From JAABYT01 sp041581935 (GTDB lineage Bacteria > Pseudomonadota > Gammaproteobacteria > HK1): DNA of 7,787 nucleotides. The DNA is taken from NCBI GenBank assembly GCA_041581935.1, contig JBFICP010000148.1, forward strand, positions 1-7,787. The letters run 5' to 3'. Under the pieces are notes generated by a model, which was not told the origin of the DNA, ran no database searches, and was given only the letters and a program-made list of their open reading frames with translations. Position numbers and translations under genes: made by a program. This document shows, piece after piece, positions 6,600-7,787 of this stretch (the first letter of the stretch is position 1; each line of letters opens with the position of its first letter).

Positions 6600-7787
6600 A
6601 CCCGGCCCCCACGTGCCGGCACGTCGAGTCTCACCCGTACGCGCGCGGACAGTGGGCGCGGAGAAACGCTGCATGTGTGCGCGGCGGCGCTTGGGCAATC
6701 ATCGACGATGCCAATCTCGGAGTCGCTCAAGTAGCACGCCGGGTCCTCGCCCCAGACGTTTCCTGTGAGCTGATGGGCGCGCACGCGGGTGTTGCCGCCG
6801 CAAACGTCCAGGTAGTGGCAGGCGCCGCAGCGACCCTCGACGGGGCGCGGGCGTTTTCTCAAACCCGTCATGAGCGGCTCGGATGTGTCGGACCAAATCT
6901 CCGAGAACCGTCGCGCACGTACGTTGCCAAGATCGTAGTGCCACCAAAAGGTATCGGGATGCACGTTGCCGAGGTTGTCAATGTTGGCAATGTTAACCCC
7001 CGACGAATTGCCGCCCCAGCGAGCGAGCTTGCTGCGCAGGTGCGCCACCCGCTCGGGGAAATGCCGCCTCGCCCAGTGCAACAAATAGACAGCGTCGGCA
7101 TCGTTGTTGCCGGTTACGAACTCGCGCTTTCTTCCAACCCGCGCGTCGTCGAGGCACACATCGAAGAGCCTATTCATCGCCCAGCGTGTAGTTTGATGCA
7201 CGACATCCGATCGTCTGTTGCGATTGCCGCGCCCGGCATAGTTGAGATGCGAAAGATAGAACTTGTCGACCCGTTCTTCATCCATGAGCTCGAGCATGAG
7301 GGGAAGCTCCGACGAATTGTCCTGAGTCATCGTGAAGCGCAGCCCCACCTTGATGCCGTGATCGCTGCAAAGGCGGATGCCGTTAATCGAGGCATCGAAC
7401 GCGCCTTGGCGGCGGCGAAAACGATCGTGAGTCTCGCGGATTCCGTCGATGCTGACGCCGACGTAGTCGTACCCGACCTCGGCAATAGCTTCGATGTTGT
7501 GCGCATCGATGAGCGTGCCGTTGGTGGACAGTCCGACGTAGAAACCCATCGCCTTGGCCCGCCGGGAGATATCGAAAATATCGCTGCGAAGAAGTGGCTC
7601 GCCTCCCGAGAGTATCAGCACCGGCACGCCGAAGGCGTGCAGATCGTCCATGACCTCGAACACCTCGGTGGTGTCGAGCTCTCCGGGAAAGTCGCGATCC
7701 GCCGATATCGAATAGCAGTGCTTGCAGGTGAGATTACACCTGCGAATGAGGTTCCAGATGACCACCGGGCCGGTGGGCCCTCGTGGC
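6596..7787 (-). CDS. nirJ: Heme d1 biosynthesis radical SAM protein NirJ (5' end beyond window)
   Basis: A cytoplasmic radical SAM enzyme that removes two propionate side chains from 12,18-didecarboxysiroheme during heme d1 synthesis. The reading frame is open to the right edge. Seven residues (PRGPTGP) precede the GTG at 7765, and the TGPVVIWN stretch matches NirJ, so that GTG encodes an internal Val. Counting from it, the radical SAM cluster is CNLTCKHC (10-17, C-x3-C-x2-C) and the SAM-contact motif is GGEP (54-57), in a segment very typical of NirJ (VLILSGGEPLLR). STNGTL (80-85) and VSIDG (104-108) follow. C-terminal cysteines Cys313, Cys316, Cys322 and Cys344 fit a SPASM-like auxiliary [4Fe-4S] site. 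After ACYLSDSEIG, where relatives usually end, about 37 extra residues run to the stop, including two more cysteines and an Arg-rich end. The TGA (6598-6596) lies inside the nirN GTG start, so the pair is translationally coupled. Only a few dozen N-terminal residues should be missing. Confidence 0.93.
   Translation of the reverse strand, partial: PRGPTGPVVIWNLIRRCNLTCKHCYSISADRDFPGELDTTEVFEVMDDLHAFGVPVLILSGGEPLLRSDIFDISRRAKAMGFYVGLSTNGTLIDAHNIEAIAEVGYDYVGVSIDGIRETHDRFRRRQGAFDASINGIRLCSDHGIKVGLRFTMTQDNSSELPLMLELMDEERVDKFYLSHLNYAGRGNRNRRSDVVHQTTRWAMNRLFDVCLDDARVGRKREFVTGNNDADAVYLLHWARRHFPERVAHLRSKLARWGGNSSGVNIANIDNLGNVHPDTFWWHYDLGNVRARRFSEIWSDTSEPLMTGLRKRPRPVEGRCGACHYLDVCGGNTRVRAHQLTGNVWGEDPACYLSDSEIGIVDDCPSAAAHTCSVSPRPLSARVRVRLDVPARGGRV
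6611..6624. repeat. Perfect 14-bp palindrome at the nirJ 3' end
   Basis: ACGTGCCGGCACGT equals its own reverse complement. It lies inside the last codons of nirJ, 11 bases before the nirN GTG on the minus strand. It could fold as a short mRNA hairpin or be a protein site, or be a chance product of GC-rich coding sequence. Confidence 0.5.

Noticed and set aside
5028..6698. TTG 6698 or ATG 6674 as the start of nirN
   Set aside because: Both add Arg-rich residues before a clean signal peptide and overlap nirJ by 79-103 bases. GTG 6599 forms a GTGA overlap and places the signal peptide at the N-terminus.
6596..7765. GTG 7765 as the start of nirJ
   Set aside because: Upstream residues continue the NirJ-like sequence to the window edge, and the cluster cysteines would otherwise lie only 10 residues from the start.

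Overview
The window comes from a GC-rich proteobacterium (Pseudomonadota). The cyclopropane synthase is close to the E. coli type. The opposite strand carries two heme d1 genes, nirJ and nirN, which points to a denitrifying or nitrite-reducing beta- or gammaproteobacterium. No rRNA, tRNA, CRISPR array, insertion sequence or phage gene is visible. Coding density is very high: the longest gene-free stretch is about 140 bases.

Plus strand, 1-3752. Three genes read rightwards. The first is the 3' end of a DUF294-type nucleotidyltransferase, whose 5' part lies outside the window. Its stop overlaps by one base (TGATG) the start of a full-length CPA2 (Kef-type) monovalent cation:proton antiporter with a C-terminal NAD-binding RCK domain. 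After a 140-base gap that holds a small hairpin, a complete cyclopropane-fatty-acyl-phospholipid synthase gene (cfa) follows. Ion homeostasis and membrane lipid modification suggest an envelope or stress theme, but cfa may be a separate transcription unit.

Minus strand, 7787-3749. Four genes read leftwards. nirJ is a radical SAM enzyme of heme d1 synthesis, cut by the window edge at its 5' end. It is joined by a GTGA start/stop overlap to nirN, an exported c-type cytochrome with a d1-binding propeller. After about 100 bases come a tandem universal stress protein gene and, 11 bases further on, a small exported monoheme cytochrome c. The gap before the stress-protein gene holds a near-perfect FNR/DNR/ANR-type box (TTGAC-N4-ATCAA). 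A -10-like hexamer lies at the spacing expected for a class II FNR-family promoter, so the last two genes probably have their own low-oxygen or NO-responsive promoter.

How it fits together: NirJ acts in the cytoplasm on the d1 precursor and NirN finishes d1 in the periplasm. The matured cofactor would serve a cd1 nitrite reductase (nirS) encoded outside the window. The stress protein and small cytochrome look like an anaerobically induced unit appended to the d1 genes. The cytochrome could be a redox partner in the periplasm, but that is inference. The two strands meet tail to tail, with the stop codons of cfa and the cytochrome gene overlapping.

The parts most worth a second look are the FNR-type promoter, the nirJ-nirN-usp-cytochrome arrangement without nirE between nirJ and nirN, and the small cytochrome, which has no recognisable methionine heme-ligand motif.
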